Source of the DNA: Geothrix sp. 21YS21S-4
GTDB taxonomy: Bacteria; Acidobacteriota; Holophagae; Holophagales; Holophagaceae
Length of the DNA: 64,000 nucleotides
Reading direction: 5' to 3'
NCBI RefSeq assembly: GCF_030845995.1
Contig: NZ_CP132719.1
Coordinates: forward strand, 2,356,001-2,420,000
Of this stretch, positions 15,932-26,622 are shown in pieces; the first letter of the stretch is position 1; the number at the start of each line of letters is the position of its first letter. Position numbers and translations under genes: made by a program. The notes under the pieces are model-generated. The model saw only the letters and a program-made list of their open reading frames with translations. It did no database searches and had not been told where the DNA came from.

Positions 15932-16048
15932 ATGGCCACCCATCCCCTCCGCCCCCGCGACCTCGCCCACGACCCGTCCCTCGATTGGCTGCTGGCCCTG
16001 GTGGGCGCCCTCCTCGCCTGCCTCCTCTGGCCCGCCAGCCACGGCTGA
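15932..16048 (+). CDS. Possible 38-residue single-pass membrane peptide
   Basis: An ATG preceded by GGAG at six-base spacing opens 38 codons. The peptide has a short basic N-terminus and one hydrophobic stretch (residues 18-33, LDWLLALVGALLACLL) sufficient to span a membrane, then stops after WPASHG. There is no homologue I recognise. It is flanked by an 11-bp hairpin on the left and the tRNA-Val promoter on the right; it might be spurious. Confidence 0.35.
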   Translation: MATHPLRPRDLAHDPSLDWLLALVGALLACLLWPASHG

Positions 16049-16080
16049 ATCCAGTCTTCGCACGCACGCGCTCCTCCCGC

Positions 16081-16108
16081 TCGACAACCGCCGCCGTTCC
16101 GCTAGAAT
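16081..16108 (+). promoter_or_regulatory. Promoter of tRNA-Val
   Basis: TCGACA (16081-16086), a 16-bp spacer and TAGAAT (16103-16108) place the transcription start about six bases before the mature 5' end of the tRNA. Confidence 0.55.
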
Positions 16109-16120
16109 GGGAGTTCGCGC

Positions 16121-16560
<440 letters not shown>

Positions 16561-16606
16561 AAGCCCGGCGGGCCAGGCAGGAGCGCCGGGGCCGAATCAG
16601 CCCCGC

Positions 16607-16648
16607 GACAACCAAAAAGGCCGCCTTCCGGCAGCCTTTTTGGTTGTC
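16607..16648. terminator. Bidirectional intrinsic terminator
   Basis: A 19-bp stem with one mismatch (16607-16625 with 16630-16648) around loop TTCC; A-run on the left and T-run on the right make it work in both directions. It separates the tRNA repeat region from the convergent metalloprotease gene. Confidence 0.85.
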
Positions 16649-16659
16649 TGGAGGGGAAC

Positions 16660-19269
16660 CTACAAACTCATCCGCGTGACGCTGGGCTTGAGGGTCTCTT
16701 CGATGGAGGCCAGGCATTCGGCGAAATGGGCCTTGGTTTCCTTGCTGTAGCCCGGCTTGGTCCCGGCGGTGCGGAGCCGGGCCGCCAGGGTTTTGAGGCC
16801 TTCCCGACTCAGGGCGCGGGCGTCCTCGGGGGTGGCTGGATTCGCGCGCAGCACCAGCCCGACCAGGTTCCGGAGGTGTTCCTTCTGGAGGTTCCGGCGC
16901 AGGGCGGGCGCCTCCTTGCCGGTCTTCAGCTCGCTCCAGATGGCGCTCTGCAGGGCCTCGAAGAGTTCGGACAACCGGAAGGCAGCCTTGGGATCGGCCA
17001 TCTTGTCCGTGGCGTCGAGGATCCGGGTGGCCACGCCGGGCTGCATGAGCTGGGTCAGGACCATCCGCTGGAGCCCCAGGAGGCGGGTGCTGAGAGAGAA
17101 GTCGGGATTGAAGCCCCGCTCGAACTGATTGACCGTGAGGCGCGCCATGAACTCCGGCCGGAATGCGAACGCGTCCGCACTGAAGAGACCCACCTCCAGC
17201 AGCTTCACGGCCTCGCGCTGGCGCTCGGCGGACACGGGCGTGAACGGCGCGCGGGGGCTGCCGGCGTGATCGCGGAGATGGACGACACCGCCCACGTACT
17301 TCGCGGTGAGGTTGGCCGCAAGACCCACCTGGCCCAGTCCGCCCTCGAAGGTGCGCCGCAGAACGGCGTAGCTCTCGTCATCCTTCAGCCGCTTGTCCTG
17401 CAGGCGGTCCCACAGCTCGCGGCTGAGCTGGAGGCGCTTCTTGTAGAAGCCCAGGGGATCGGCCCCCAGATCGCGACGGTTCACCTCCGGATCCATCCCA
17501 TCTATTCCCGAGTAGCCCGCCTCCTCGTCCGTGCCGTAGGCCAGCCGGGGCTCGGTGTGGCTGCGAGCGGCGATCTTCGCCAGCTCTGCTTTCTCGGATG
17601 AGGCTTCCAGGGGCTTGTAGGCGTACTCGATGGCCCAGAAGTCGTAGGGGCCGAGGGTGCTCATGACGTACTCGCCCTGCTTCTCGCCCTTCGCCGCGAT
17701 GTTGAGGGCGTTGTAGTCCATCACCGACCCCGTGAGGCCGTTGGCCTTCGTGAAGGCCGCGTCCTGGAGCTGGGCGTTGGCGTAGATGGTCGACGCGCGG
17801 AAGTTGTGGCGCAGGCCCAGGGTGTGGCCCACCTCGTGGGTGATCACGTCCTTCAGCACCGCCATCACGTAGGCGTCGGCCTCGGGGCTGTCGGGCTCCA
17901 GGTCGCCACGGGCCTCCAGCAGATCCATGGCGAAGCCCATCTCCTGGCTGGCTTCGGCCTCATAGGCGCAGGCGTGGACGGCATCCTTCGCCATCGGCCG
18001 CGGCAGCTCCTCCACCACTGTGCGGCGGGGATTGCGGGTCCAGATCTCGCCCACGCCGATGTCGGCGTCCAGGATCTCGCCGGTGCGGGGATCCACGTGG
18101 CTGGGGCCAATGGCGAACCCGATGTCCGTGCCCACCAGCCACCGCACGGAGGCGTGGCGGGTGTCGTGGGTGTCCCACTCGGCGTCGGCGGGCTGGACCT
18201 TCACCTGCACCGCGTCCTTGAATCCGATCTTCTCGAAGGCCCTGTTCCATTCGAGGATCCCGGCGGTGACGGCGGGCCGGTATTTCTCGGGCATGTTGCG
18301 GTCCAGCCAGTAGACGATGGGCTGCTTGGGCTCGCTGAGCGCCGCGGCGGGATCCTGCTTCTCCAGGCGCCAGCGGTTGACGAAGCGCACCTTGGGATCG
18401 GGGTTCAGGTCGTGGGTAAAGTCCCAGTGGGTGGTGGTGAAGTAGCCCACCCGCTCGTCCGCGGCACGCGGCTGCATGGGCTCGGGCAGCTTGGAAAGAC
18501 TGTAGTGGTAGCCTAGGAAGAGGCTGCGCACGTCCTCCAGCGTCCCGGGCAGGGGAGTGAACGGCATGGGCGGCGCGCCCGGCAGGGACACCGGAGGGAG
18601 GATCAGCTTCGCCAGCGCGAAGTGGGCGCTGACGCTGAACGTGTCCATGTCCGCCGTGGCCCGCACCTTGGCGAAGCTGCTGTTGGCCCTGTCGAGGGCG
18701 TAGGGCTGCCGATAGATGAGTTCCAATTGGGTGGCGGCCATGGGAATGTCCGCCAGGAAGAGCGCGTTGGCCTCCACCAGGAAGCTCTTCCGGTCGGGGT
18801 GCGGCTGGCTGAGCACCGGCGCGAAGCCCAGGAGGCTGTCGGAGAAGCCCTCCTTCACCGCCCGCGCGATGGGCGTGCCCTCCTTGGCCGTGAAATCCAG
18901 GTTCTTGGCCAGCATCTGCAAGGTGTTGCCGATGCGCTTGAACTGCACCACATGGGTGCGGTCCATCATTCCCCCGTAGAGCCCGCGCTCGCCCACCCCC
19001 TGCGTGGTGCTCACCGCCAGGAAGAAGGGCTTATCCAACTGCTCGGGCTTCAGCTCGATCCAGACCTTGTCGTCCTTCTGCCACAGCGGGAAGAGGCCGG
19101 GCAGCTCCTTGGCTTCCTTCACCACGTCGGAGAAGGGCTTCAACCCACCGGGTATCGGGAGGACGGGAGCGGGATGCTCCTGGGGCCGCGTCGCGGGCGC
19201 GGGAGTCTGGGCCACCAAGGCCAACGGCAGGGCCGCCAGAACGACGGATCGCAGGCAACGGGAAGTCAT
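16660..19269 (-). CDS. Exported zinc metalloprotease, DUF5117/DUF4953 type
   Basis: An 869-residue secreted or periplasmic protein. The ATG at 19269 is chosen because GGAGG lies five bases upstream and it opens a signal peptide (SVVLAALPLALVAQ, residues 8-21). The zinc site is a full metzincin consensus HExxHxxGxxH: H478, E479, H482, G485 and H488, followed about 40 residues later by a SVMDYNA Met-turn-like segment. The N-terminal 350 residues and the C-terminal helical region match the large DUF5117/DUF4953 proteins common in Bacteroidota and Acidobacteriota, whose substrates are largely unknown. It ends at a bidirectional terminator; the upstream gene on the other strand is the RCC1 lipoprotein. 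Confidence 0.87.
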   Translation of the reverse strand: MTSRCLRSVVLAALPLALVAQTPAPATRPQEHPAPVLPIPGGLKPFSDVVKEAKELPGLFPLWQKDDKVWIELKPEQLDKPFFLAVSTTQGVGERGLYGGMMDRTHVVQFKRIGNTLQMLAKNLDFTAKEGTPIARAVKEGFSDSLLGFAPVLSQPHPDRKSFLVEANALFLADIPMAATQLELIYRQPYALDRANSSFAKVRATADMDTFSVSAHFALAKLILPPVSLPGAPPMPFTPLPGTLEDVRSLFLGYHYSLSKLPEPMQPRAADERVGYFTTTHWDFTHDLNPDPKVRFVNRWRLEKQDPAAALSEPKQPIVYWLDRNMPEKYRPAVTAGILEWNRAFEKIGFKDAVQVKVQPADAEWDTHDTRHASVRWLVGTDIGFAIGPSHVDPRTGEILDADIGVGEIWTRNPRRTVVEELPRPMAKDAVHACAYEAEASQEMGFAMDLLEARGDLEPDSPEADAYVMAVLKDVITHEVGHTLGLRHNFRASTIYANAQLQDAAFTKANGLTGSVMDYNALNIAAKGEKQGEYVMSTLGPYDFWAIEYAYKPLEASSEKAELAKIAARSHTEPRLAYGTDEEAGYSGIDGMDPEVNRRDLGADPLGFYKKRLQLSRELWDRLQDKRLKDDESYAVLRRTFEGGLGQVGLAANLTAKYVGGVVHLRDHAGSPRAPFTPVSAERQREAVKLLEVGLFSADAFAFRPEFMARLTVNQFERGFNPDFSLSTRLLGLQRMVLTQLMQPGVATRILDATDKMADPKAAFRLSELFEALQSAIWSELKTGKEAPALRRNLQKEHLRNLVGLVLRANPATPEDARALSREGLKTLAARLRTAGTKPGYSKETKAHFAECLASIEETLKPSVTRMSL

Positions 19270-19472
19270 GAGAGCCTCCGAAAAGCATGAGCAAGGACGG
19301 GCCATCCTATCGCGTTACGAGGTCCGCAGCACCACCTCGCAAAAGGGTGTTAGTTATAGCCCAAAATCATTCAATGCACCATTTGGATAAAGTGATATTC
19401 TTCACTCATTCCGTAGATCACGCTTCGATCATCTTCGAGTTCCTTTACATCGATCCTCCCTTGGAGCCGGCT

Positions 19473-22400
19473 GTGAAATCGTTGTTCGCTCTCAGAAAAG
19501 ACGCCCGCTTTCTTGCCTTCGGGTTGGCATTCGGGCTCCTCTCCTGCGGAGGAGGCGGAGGGACGGGCCCTACTCCCATTCTGGATCCCGCCATTTCCAA
19601 TTTCAGCGCAGCCAAACCCCTCATTACCAAAGGTACAAGTACCACCCTTACCGCCAGCTTCAGTCAGGGGACGGGCTCGATCACTCCCGGGGTTGGTCCT
19701 GTTAGCAGCGGCTCCGCCGTCGGAATCCATCCCACGGCGGATACGACCTATACCCTGACGGTCACCAATAGCGCCTCCAAAACCGTCACCGCCACTTGCC
19801 TGGTCTCCGTTGTAGATCCTCCCATCGAGCCCACCGTCACCGCGCCTGCGCTGGTCGCGGCCAATGGAACTGGCTATGCGGCTTCAATTCCTGCTCAAGC
19901 CAACTGCATTTATGCCTGGACCATTGCAGGCGGGACCATTACCGCAGGGGCAGCGACACCTTCCATCACCTTCTCTGCCGGAGCCGGCAGCAACGTCCAG
20001 TTATCCTGTGTCGTCACGAACCAAGCAGGCACAGAGAGTTCTCCCGGCAAGGCGATTTGTGCCATCGTCGCCGAACCTTCCGCGCCGCTGTTGGCGGCAC
20101 CAACCCACGTGACCCTCAACCAGACCGGTTACACAGCTTCCATTCCTCCACAGGCTAACTCGACGTATGCCTGGACCATCGCCGGCGGGACAATCATTAC
20201 GGGCGCGACGAGCCCTTCTATCACATTCACCGCAGGAAATAACGGGAGCCTTCAGCTCACCTGCACTGTGACGAACCTGGCCGGCAGCGCCACCAGTGCC
20301 GCCACCTGCCTTGTCGTCCCCCCACCCACCACTCCTTCCATCGCAGCACCGTCCTTCGTTACGGCCAATCAATCGGGGTACGCGGCTTCCACATCGGCGC
20401 AGGCGGGATGCACTTACGCCTGGAGCATCACCGGCGGAACCCTTACATCAGCGTCCACGGCGCCCTCCGTCATCTTCACACCGGGAAACACTGGAATGCT
20501 CCAGCTCTCCTGCGTCGTCATCAATCAGGCTGGAACTCGGAGCGCAAGCGGAACGACCATCTGTACCACCGTCCCCGAACCCGTGGCACCTGCGATGACA
20601 GCCCCCGCCTATGTGACCGCTGGGCAAACAGGATATGCAGCATCCATTTCGCCCCAAAACGGCTGTACGTATGCTTGGACGATCAGCGGAGGCACCCTCA
20701 CGTCCGATCCTTCCGCATCCACCATCACCTTTACCGGGGGAACCGCCCAGAGCCTCCAGCTTTCCTGTACCGCCACCAACCAAGCCGGAACGAGCAACAG
20801 GACAAATCGGGTTTGCACCATCGTGATTCCGCCCTCGATCGACACCTTCGCCGCCAGTGCAAGCCTCATTACCGCAGGCCGAGGTACCATCCTCTCTTCC
20901 GTCTTCCAGGACGGAATTGGAAACATCGATCAGGGCGTGGGAAATGCAATCAGTGGCGGCACTCTCAATGTAGCTCCCGGTTCCGATACCACCTATACCC
21001 TGACTGTCACCAATGCTGCAGGGACCTCGGTCCAGCGCTCCCTATCGGTTGGAGTGGTTCCCGCTCCCACCATCACCAGCTTTGCACCCAGCTCCCGATG
21101 GCTCGTGAATCGACGGCAGACGGCCGTGCTGACGGCTGTATTCAGCCATGGGACGGGCACCGTCGATCAAGGCATCGGGTCCGTCTCCAGCGGCGTGGCT
21201 TCCCCTGCAGTAGGTCCTTTGACCAGCCCCGTCACCTACACCCTCACCGTGACGAATTCGGCCGGGGATTCCATCTCAAAAACCACGAGGATCTACGGTC
21301 CAAGCCCTGTCGTGGCCGGATCCATGTCCGATTTCACCCTTTCGCTCAAAGAAGATGGTACGGTCTGGGCTTGGGGCTACAACAGAGCCGGCCAGTTGGG
21401 AGATGGATCCGTTGTGGATCGCTCTTTACCCACTCCCGTGGTGAATCTGACAGGCGTGGTAGCGCTAGGGGTGGGCCAGGCTCACGGTCTGGCGCTCAAA
21501 GCTGACGGGACCGTATGGAGCTGGGGGATCAATAGTAACGGGCAGTTGGGGAATGGAACCACTGTCGACTCTGCTGAACCTGTTCACGTATATGGGCTAA
21601 CCGATGTGGTGGCCATCGCCGGCGGAGGATTCCATAGCCTCGCCTTGAAGTCCGACGGCACCGTCTGGGCGTGGGGATCCAACAGCTATGGCCAATTGGC
21701 GGACACACCATCTTCCCAGCAAAGAAATAATCCTATCCCCGTGATGGGGCTAACTGATGTGGTGGCCATCGCCGGCGGGGGATTCCATAGCCTCGCCTTG
21801 AAGTCCGACGGTACCGTCTGGGCTTGGGGAGCGAACAGCCAGGGTCAATTGGGAGATGGCACAACCATTGATCGATCCATCCCGGTAAAGGTGGGAAATC
21901 TCTCGGGAGGAAGCGTTCTCGCAGCGGGTTCTACCCATAGCCTAGCCTTGACCTCCGATGGAACGCTTTGGGGGTGGGGCTCCAATGGAAATGGTGAACT
22001 CGGCGATGGAACATGGCTCAATCACACCGTCCCAGTCCCGATGCATTCCATTTCCGATGTCGTGGCGATGAGTGCAGGCCCCTCTTACAGCATTGCCTTG
22101 ACTTCCGATGGAACACCCTGGACCTGGGGAAACAACTGGTACGGTCAGTTGGGGGATGGAACGGCCACTCCCCGAAACGCTCCACAACGTGTGACGGGTT
22201 TGACTGATGCGATGGCAGTTGCCAGCGGACAAAACTACTGCATCGCTGTGAAAACGGACCGGACGCTTTGGGGCTGGGGATGGGACGCCTACGGACAGAC
22301 AGGTCAGGGCGCCACAGTGGAAAGCCTCACGCCCCAACAGGTGAACCTTACCGACGTCACAAAGGTGGTTGCCGGGGCGTACCAAGCCACAGCGTGGAAG

Positions 22401-23417
22401 ACTGATGGCAGCGTCTGGACTTGGGGATACAGTGGCATCGGGGCGCTGGGCGATGGCAACGCATCCGGGCGAAGTCAAAGCTTACCCAACCTCGCAAGCT
22501 TTCTGGTGGGCATCACAGACCGTGGGGACGGGGAGTTGCACAGTCTCGCCCTACAACCGAATGGAACGGTTTGGACGTGGGGAATGAATGACATGGGCCA
22601 GTTGGGCGATGGGACGACCATCACCCGCCCTACGCCCTTGCCTGTCACTGGCCTGACGGACGTTGTTCAGGTAGCGGGATGCGGTTATCACAGTTTGGCC
22701 CGGAAGAGCGATGGCACGGTATGGTCCTGGGGCTATAACGCATTTGGACAAGCGGGCAAGGGATCTATTTCTACTCTGAGCGACCCAGGTCCCATCAACG
22801 GATTGACAAACGTCATTTTGATCGGTGGAGGGGCTTATCACAGTTTTGCTTTGAGATCCGATGGTACCGTTTGGATGTGGGGTGCCAATGACGCAGGTCA
22901 ATTAGGAGACGGAACAATGGTCGACCGCCCTACGCCCCAACAAGTCCCTGGGCTAAGTGGCGTTATAGCTGTGGCCGGAGGTTATTACCATACGCTGGCT
23001 CTGAAGTCCGATGGCACAGTCTGGGGGTGGGGTTTGAATCGATATGGGGAAGTGGGGGATGGAACCGCGATTCGCCGCCTTAGCCCGGTACAAGTAAGTG
23101 GCCTAAGTGGGGTAGTGGCATTGGTGGGAGGCCGCCAACATAGCCTCGCTCTGAAGGCTGACGGCACAGTCTGGACGTGGGGTAACAATGAGAGCGGTCA
23201 ATTGGGCGATGGAACAGCTACAAACCGACTCGTTCCTGTCCAGGTGGTGAGTCTTGCTGGAGTATCGACCCTTTCCGCAGGGCTGGACTTCACGTTGGCC
23301 GTGAAAGGAGACCACACCCTTTGGGCTTGGGGTCGAGATCACGATGGAATTCTGGGGAATGGCCGTCCGTTGTTCATCCTTGCTCCGCGTCGGGTGGCTG
23401 GTTTCGAAATTCCCTAG
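19473..23417 (+). CDS. Giant lipoprotein: Ig-like modules plus 14 RCC1 repeats
   Basis: A 1314-residue predicted surface lipoprotein. The GTG at 19473 follows GGAG at six-base spacing and opens a short signal peptide ending LLSC, then a run of glycines; the longer frame has no ribosome site. Residues from about 45 to 610 hold repeated Ig/PKD-like modules (TYTLTVTN and YAWTI.GGT signatures). The remainder has 14 RCC1 units (pattern VWAWG.N..GQLGDG), enough for two seven-bladed propellers. The gene is visibly richer in A/T than its neighbours, which suggests transfer or relaxed composition. Two adjacent units are almost identical in DNA (21594-21677 and 21747-21830). Such proteins are usually adhesive or ligand-binding; no enzyme motif is seen. 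Confidence 0.85.
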   Translation: MKSLFALRKDARFLAFGLAFGLLSCGGGGGTGPTPILDPAISNFSAAKPLITKGTSTTLTASFSQGTGSITPGVGPVSSGSAVGIHPTADTTYTLTVTNSASKTVTATCLVSVVDPPIEPTVTAPALVAANGTGYAASIPAQANCIYAWTIAGGTITAGAATPSITFSAGAGSNVQLSCVVTNQAGTESSPGKAICAIVAEPSAPLLAAPTHVTLNQTGYTASIPPQANSTYAWTIAGGTIITGATSPSITFTAGNNGSLQLTCTVTNLAGSATSAATCLVVPPPTTPSIAAPSFVTANQSGYAASTSAQAGCTYAWSITGGTLTSASTAPSVIFTPGNTGMLQLSCVVINQAGTRSASGTTICTTVPEPVAPAMTAPAYVTAGQTGYAASISPQNGCTYAWTISGGTLTSDPSASTITFTGGTAQSLQLSCTATNQAGTSNRTNRVCTIVIPPSIDTFAASASLITAGRGTILSSVFQDGIGNIDQGVGNAISGGTLNVAPGSDTTYTLTVTNAAGTSVQRSLSVGVVPAPTITSFAPSSRWLVNRRQTAVLTAVFSHGTGTVDQGIGSVSSGVASPAVGPLTSPVTYTLTVTNSAGDSISKTTRIYGPSPVVAGSMSDFTLSLKEDGTVWAWGYNRAGQLGDGSVVDRSLPTPVVNLTGVVALGVGQAHGLALKADGTVWSWGINSNGQLGNGTTVDSAEPVHVYGLTDVVAIAGGGFHSLALKSDGTVWAWGSNSYGQLADTPSSQQRNNPIPVMGLTDVVAIAGGGFHSLALKSDGTVWAWGANSQGQLGDGTTIDRSIPVKVGNLSGGSVLAAGSTHSLALTSDGTLWGWGSNGNGELGDGTWLNHTVPVPMHSISDVVAMSAGPSYSIALTSDGTPWTWGNNWYGQLGDGTATPRNAPQRVTGLTDAMAVASGQNYCIAVKTDRTLWGWGWDAYGQTGQGATVESLTPQQVNLTDVTKVVAGAYQATAWKTDGSVWTWGYSGIGALGDGNASGRSQSLPNLASFLVGITDRGDGELHSLALQPNGTVWTWGMNDMGQLGDGTTITRPTPLPVTGLTDVVQVAGCGYHSLARKSDGTVWSWGYNAFGQAGKGSISTLSDPGPINGLTNVILIGGGAYHSFALRSDGTVWMWGANDAGQLGDGTMVDRPTPQQVPGLSGVIAVAGGYYHTLALKSDGTVWGWGLNRYGEVGDGTAIRRLSPVQVSGLSGVVALVGGRQHSLALKADGTVWTWGNNESGQLGDGTATNRLVPVQVVSLAGVSTLSAGLDFTLAVKGDHTLWAWGRDHDGILGNGRPLFILAPRRVAGFEIP

Positions 23418-23444
23418 GCGAGAAGTTGTAGACGCGCAGGAAAC

Positions 23445-23482
23445 CACATAGAGCTGCTTCCCACAGGGGGCAGCTCTATGTG
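23445..23482 (+). terminator. Hairpin after RCC1 lipoprotein gene
   Basis: A perfect 13-bp stem (23445-23457 with 23470-23482) and 12-nt loop between the convergent RCC1 and Omp85 genes. There is no T-run, so it may be bidirectional but weak. Confidence 0.6.
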
Positions 23483-23531
23483 TGAGGCCTTTATCTGTGA
23501 ACTCGACCATTGAAGCTTGTCCACAGTTAAT

Positions 23532-26500
23532 TCAGAACTGGAACCCCGCCGAGATCAGCAGGCTCTTCAATTGGGTGTCGCGCTCTTCCTCGGTGCGCGG
23601 GCGGCCCATGATGCGCTTCCAGTCGGCGGCGTACTCGACTTTAAGGGGGAAGCCCAATTTGAAGATCAAGCCCACGCCCAGGGTGGTGCGCAGGGCCGGA
23701 AAAGAGGCGGGAATCCGCTTCGTGGGGTCCGCCGGATCCTCTTCGGAGAGCAGGCTGCGGTAGACCTGGCCGGAATCCGCGAACACTTCGGCCCAGACGC
23801 TCTGGCCGATCAGCGGGAACCGGTATTCCAGATTGAGGACAGCGAGCGCCTGTCCGCCCAAGGGAATGGTCTGGACGGTGGTCTGCTCGCCAGGGGGTTT
23901 GGTCGTATCCGTGGTGGTCACCTTGCCGCGGGTTCCGAGCATGTCGGGTTCCACGCCTCGCACCGTGAAGGGCCCGCCCCCGAAGAACCGCTCGGAGAGG
24001 GGAAGGTCCTTGGCCGAACCCGCCGTGGGACGGGCGAGCCCCACGCGAACGCTCGCCATCACCACACCGTGCTCCGCCTGGAAGCCCACGGGCCAGTTCC
24101 ACTGGTGGCGCATGTCGAGCTTCACGAAGCTGCTGTTGGGCGAAGTTCCGAACACCTGGTTCGCGAACTCCAGCCGGCCGAGGAAGAAGGTGCCCTGCGT
24201 GGGATCGTAGGGCTTGTCCCGCCGATCCACGGTGACCTGCAGGTAGGGCGCGGAGATGATGCTGCGGGCCGGCGTGCGGGCCAGCAGGAAGAGATCCTGG
24301 TCCGCGATCAGGGGCTTTCCCTGGCTATCCCGATTGGACGCCACCTCCACCCGCTCAAACCGATAGCCGAGCTGCACCACCTGCTCCGAGGACAGCTTCC
24401 ACTCCAGGCTGGGCGTGAACCGGCGGCGGCGGGCGAAGAAGGCCGCCTGGGCCTCTTCGATGTAGGCCCCTTCCATGCGGAAGCGGGTGCGCGGCGCGAG
24501 CAGCGAATCCAGCGAGCCCGGCAGGAACCAGGGATCCGTGTAGCCGATGCTGTAGCTGTCCACGGACCGCTTGACGTCGCCGGTGGGGAAGGCCTTGCGG
24601 AGGGGCTTGCTGTCCAGCGTCTGGTCGCCGGCGCGGATGCCGAAGTCGACGGCCCGGCCCATGCCGCCCAGGTTGAGACGCTGCGCGTTCAAGCCGAAGT
24701 GATAGCCCTGGGTCTTGTCGTAGCCGAAGGACTCGCCGAACACCCAGGGGTTGCGCTCCTGCAGGCGGAGGGCCAAATCGCCCCGCTGCCAAGGCTCCTT
24801 CTCCTGCCCGAGCAGATCCTTCAAGGTGAGCAGGTCCACGCGGTTGAAAGCGCCCAGTCCCCCGAGTTGGATCTGGCCCTCGTCCAGCTTGGCGGGATCG
24901 AGGGGCGCGCCGGGAAGGGCCTCCGTCTCGCGGAGAACGGCCTCGGCGCGGGTGCGGTCGCTGCCCTGCACCACCAGACGGCGCGTGATGTCCAGGGGCT
25001 GAAGCGGCACCTGGACGCGGACGACGGGCTCCACCACGTCGTCGTCCAGGGCCAGCCGCACTTGGGGCGTGGCGGCGCCGAGGGAGGAGAGGCGCTGCCG
25101 CAGGTCCGCCACCACCAGCGCCAGATCATTGCGCACCAGCGGCAGGGCGGGCTTGAAGGACAGCCGCGCGCCCTCGGCGGTCAGCTCCAGCGTGCCCTCG
25201 ATTCCCTGGAGATGGCGGCGGTCGGAGCGGTAGCGGGACGTGCCGGAAATAGGGACGGGGCGCTCGCCCAGAACGAGCAGCAGGCTCTGGGCCAGCCGCT
25301 CGCGGGGAAAAGCGGGATCGGGAGGAAGCTCCAGGGTGAGGGCGTCCAGCGTGCGGCGCTGCCCCTCGCGGATGAGCAGGCGCACGTCCACGCTCCCGGC
25401 CTTGTTCGATTCCACCCGCCGCCGCACCCGCACCTCGGGGAAGCCCCGCTGGAGGTAGTGGGCGGTGACGCGGTCCTCCAGGGCCTTCACGGCCTCGGCC
25501 TTCGCGTGGGGCGGAAGGAGCAGCAAGCGCTTCGGCAGGCTCGCGGCCTCGCGCAGCTCGCTTTCCGGCAGCTCGCGGTTGCCTTCGAAACTCACGGTTC
25601 CCAGGACCCGCCGGGGGCCGCGAACCACCGTGTAGGTGATGGTGACGGCCTCGGGCCGCTCCGCGGTTCCGACCGTCACCTCGCGGACGTAGGTCACGCG
25701 GGCTTCCGGGTAGCCCTGGTCCCGGTAGTAGGCCGTGATCCGACCGGCGCCTTCGTCCAGCAGACTGGGCGCGTAGCGCTCGGCCCGGGCGAGGGGAACG
25801 AATTCCGACAGCCACGGCCGACCCAGGAACGGGCCGAAGAAGTCCATCCCCTTGGCCTTCAGCTTGACCTTGGGACCGGGCTGGATCTTGAGGACGAGGA
25901 TGCCGTCGGCGCCCTCCTGGGGGGCGAGGCTGACGGAGCCCTCCAGGCGGTCGTCCTTCACCAGCCGGTGGCGCAGCCGCCGCTGGGCGTCGCGCTGCGC
26001 GGCGGGAGTCCAGGCGGTGTGCCCCAGGGAGACGCCGGCCACCCGCAGCAGGCGCTCGCGGGTGTAGGGGGCGGGATCGCCTTCGATCCGCAGCTCCTGG
26101 ATGATGCGGGGGGTGCCGAGCACGACGGCGAGCCGCAGGCGGCGTCCGCCCTCCTCCAGCGACGCGGTGATCTTGGCGCGCCGGAACCCGGCGTCGCGGA
26201 GTTGCTGCTCGGCATCGTCCTCCAGCGTCGCCAACCGCTGGGGCCCCAGCCGCTGGCCCTTCCGCAGGTCGGGCAGCAGGGTCTTCTTCACCTTGGCGGG
26301 GATGGGATCGCCCTCCCAGCGCCATTCCGCCACCGGGGCCAGGGGCTGGAGGCGGAGGAGGACGGTGCCGCCCTCGAAGGTTCCTTCCACCGACCGGTAG
26401 CGGTCCACCAGCCGAACCGCGGCCAGGGCCCGCTGGAACCCGACCTCGTCCACCGCCTGGCCTTCCCTCAGGCCGAGGGCGGCCCGGGCGAAGCGGCGAT

Positions 26501-26618
26501 CGTTGTCGTCGCCGCCGTCGATCCGGATGGAGGTGATGATCCGCAGCGCGGCGGCTTCCTGCCCCTGGACGGACGCCAGGAGCAGGAAGCCGCAACCCAG
26601 GGCGGCGCGGACGCGCAC
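23532..26618 (-). CDS. Omp85-family outer-membrane protein with many POTRA-like domains (BamA/TamA-like)
   Basis: A 1028-residue outer-membrane assembly or translocation protein. A GTG start opens a signal peptide ending near VQGQ. About 640 residues of repeated POTRA-like modules follow (for example ITSIRIDGGDD, IQELRIEGDPAP, LGTVSFEGNRELPE, RRLVVQGSDR), clearly more than the five of BamA or three of TamA. The C-terminal half is a 16-strand-type barrel with the Omp85 motif PFTVRGVE and ends in Phe (SAGFQF), the beta-barrel insertion signal. It could be the main BamA or a TamA/secretion paralogue; the usual bamA neighbours (skp, lpxD, rseP) are absent, favouring a paralogue. The upstream STAS gene is only four bases away. 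Confidence 0.85.
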   Translation of the reverse strand: MRVRAALGCGFLLLASVQGQEAAALRIITSIRIDGGDDNDRRFARAALGLREGQAVDEVGFQRALAAVRLVDRYRSVEGTFEGGTVLLRLQPLAPVAEWRWEGDPIPAKVKKTLLPDLRKGQRLGPQRLATLEDDAEQQLRDAGFRRAKITASLEEGGRRLRLAVVLGTPRIIQELRIEGDPAPYTRERLLRVAGVSLGHTAWTPAAQRDAQRRLRHRLVKDDRLEGSVSLAPQEGADGILVLKIQPGPKVKLKAKGMDFFGPFLGRPWLSEFVPLARAERYAPSLLDEGAGRITAYYRDQGYPEARVTYVREVTVGTAERPEAVTITYTVVRGPRRVLGTVSFEGNRELPESELREAASLPKRLLLLPPHAKAEAVKALEDRVTAHYLQRGFPEVRVRRRVESNKAGSVDVRLLIREGQRRTLDALTLELPPDPAFPRERLAQSLLLVLGERPVPISGTSRYRSDRRHLQGIEGTLELTAEGARLSFKPALPLVRNDLALVVADLRQRLSSLGAATPQVRLALDDDVVEPVVRVQVPLQPLDITRRLVVQGSDRTRAEAVLRETEALPGAPLDPAKLDEGQIQLGGLGAFNRVDLLTLKDLLGQEKEPWQRGDLALRLQERNPWVFGESFGYDKTQGYHFGLNAQRLNLGGMGRAVDFGIRAGDQTLDSKPLRKAFPTGDVKRSVDSYSIGYTDPWFLPGSLDSLLAPRTRFRMEGAYIEEAQAAFFARRRRFTPSLEWKLSSEQVVQLGYRFERVEVASNRDSQGKPLIADQDLFLLARTPARSIISAPYLQVTVDRRDKPYDPTQGTFFLGRLEFANQVFGTSPNSSFVKLDMRHQWNWPVGFQAEHGVVMASVRVGLARPTAGSAKDLPLSERFFGGGPFTVRGVEPDMLGTRGKVTTTDTTKPPGEQTTVQTIPLGGQALAVLNLEYRFPLIGQSVWAEVFADSGQVYRSLLSEEDPADPTKRIPASFPALRTTLGVGLIFKLGFPLKVEYAADWKRIMGRPRTEEERDTQLKSLLISAGFQF

Positions 26619-26622
26619 GGCC

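Noticed and set aside
19287-19472. 62-codon N-terminal extension of the RCC1 lipoprotein
   Set aside because: It lacks a ribosome site and would bury the lipoprotein signal peptide; the GTG at 19473 has GGAG at proper spacing.
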